From Prosapia bicincta (Eukaryota; Arthropoda; Insecta; Hemiptera; Cercopidae): a stretch of 64,000 nucleotides of DNA. The notes below the pieces were generated by a model, which had not been told where the DNA came from, did no database searches, and saw only the letters and a program-made list of their open reading frames with translations. The position numbers and the translations under genes are program-made. This document shows, in pieces, positions 63,855 through 64,000 of the stretch. The stretch is from assembly GCA_036971475.1 (NCBI GenBank), contig JBAIZL010000007.1, positions 35,829,283 to 35,893,282 on the forward strand. Reading direction: 5' to 3'. Each line of letters opens with the position of its first letter. Within the stretch, counting starts at the first letter, position 1.

Positions 63855-64000
63855 CAGCAAGTTTTAACAAATTTACTAAATTTAAAGTTCGGATAGTCAT
63901 AAACTATTGTTTAAGTGATTAATAAACTATTGCAATTAAGAGCGCTCGAATATGTAAAGTCACTGCGCCGGTGATAAATGCTTTGAAGTGTACTAATTCA

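Larger units (their letters stand above)
63293..63918 (+). mobile_element. Penelope-like element fragment with inverted terminal arms
   Basis: Left arm 63293-63417 and right arm 63804-63918 are reverse complements over most of their length. Matches include ACATCTCCAAGCAGAAGACA and its complement next to the reading frame, ACGTTCTGTCTCAG further out, and TTTTAACAAATTTACTAAAT and TATTGTTTAAGTGA outermost. The left arm has about ten extra bases at the ribozyme stem II. Between the arms lies one GIY-YIG reading frame. Known Penelope-like elements carry a C-terminal GIY-YIG domain, repeated flanks (pLTRs) that can be inverted, and hammerhead motifs in those flanks; all three are seen here. The reverse transcriptase is absent. 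Confidence 0.7.

Overview
This window is eukaryotic, non-coding and overwhelmingly repetitive. Ten mutually unrelated tandem-repeat (minisatellite/satellite) arrays cover about 52 kb of the 64 kb, roughly four fifths. Repeat units are 63, 121, 110, 132, 103, 50, 75, 125, 56 and 106 bp. Nine unique AT-rich spacers of 0.6-2.2 kb separate most of them; the 75-bp and 125-bp arrays abut directly. I see no operons, ribosome binding sites, prokaryotic genes or CRISPR. The only recognisable protein domain is a Penelope-like-element type GIY-YIG endonuclease near the right end. Together with tRNA-derived dispersed repeats and (CT)n, (TA)n and (AC)n microsatellites, this suggests an animal, probably an invertebrate. 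The sequence does not fix the species.

Layout. 1-5624: 63-bp array, cut by the left window edge. 6792-21790: 124 copies of a 121-bp unit with nested higher-order repeats, closed on the right by an inverted repeat. 22585-28227: 110-bp array. 29131-33226: 132-bp array whose units carry a 9-bp-arm hairpin. 33821-39277: 103-bp array. 39843-40337: a candidate MITE. 41081-43209: 50-bp array with no indels. 43425-43786: a tRNA-like dispersed element. 44484-45712 and 45714-46538: 75-bp and 125-bp arrays. 46930-47060: a GC-richer patch with two CRE palindromes. 47513-47600: a tRNA-like pseudogene or SINE head. 47709-52192: 56-bp array. 52200-52800: a decayed older repeat. 54082-61782: 106-bp array. 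61783-64000: microsatellites, a second copy of the dispersed element, and the GIY-YIG element.

The most interesting locus is 63293-63918. An intact reading frame with all GIY-YIG landmarks and a C-C-H-H motif typical of Penelope-like elements lies between two inverted repeat arms of about 115-125 bp. Each arm contains a hammerhead-ribozyme-like motif. The minus-strand one keeps the complete conserved core with three plausible helices. The plus-strand one is decayed, and its core overlaps the stop codon of the reading frame. No reverse transcriptase is present, so this is either a truncated retroelement or a compact endonuclease-plus-ribozyme unit.

Short reading frames of about 60-106 codons inside the arrays are by-products of the repeat unit (121, 110, 103 and 106 bp are not multiples of 3) and are not annotated as genes. 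The arrays evolve by unequal exchange of multi-unit blocks: rare variants recur at exact multiples of the unit length, and several arrays show divergent units at their edges.
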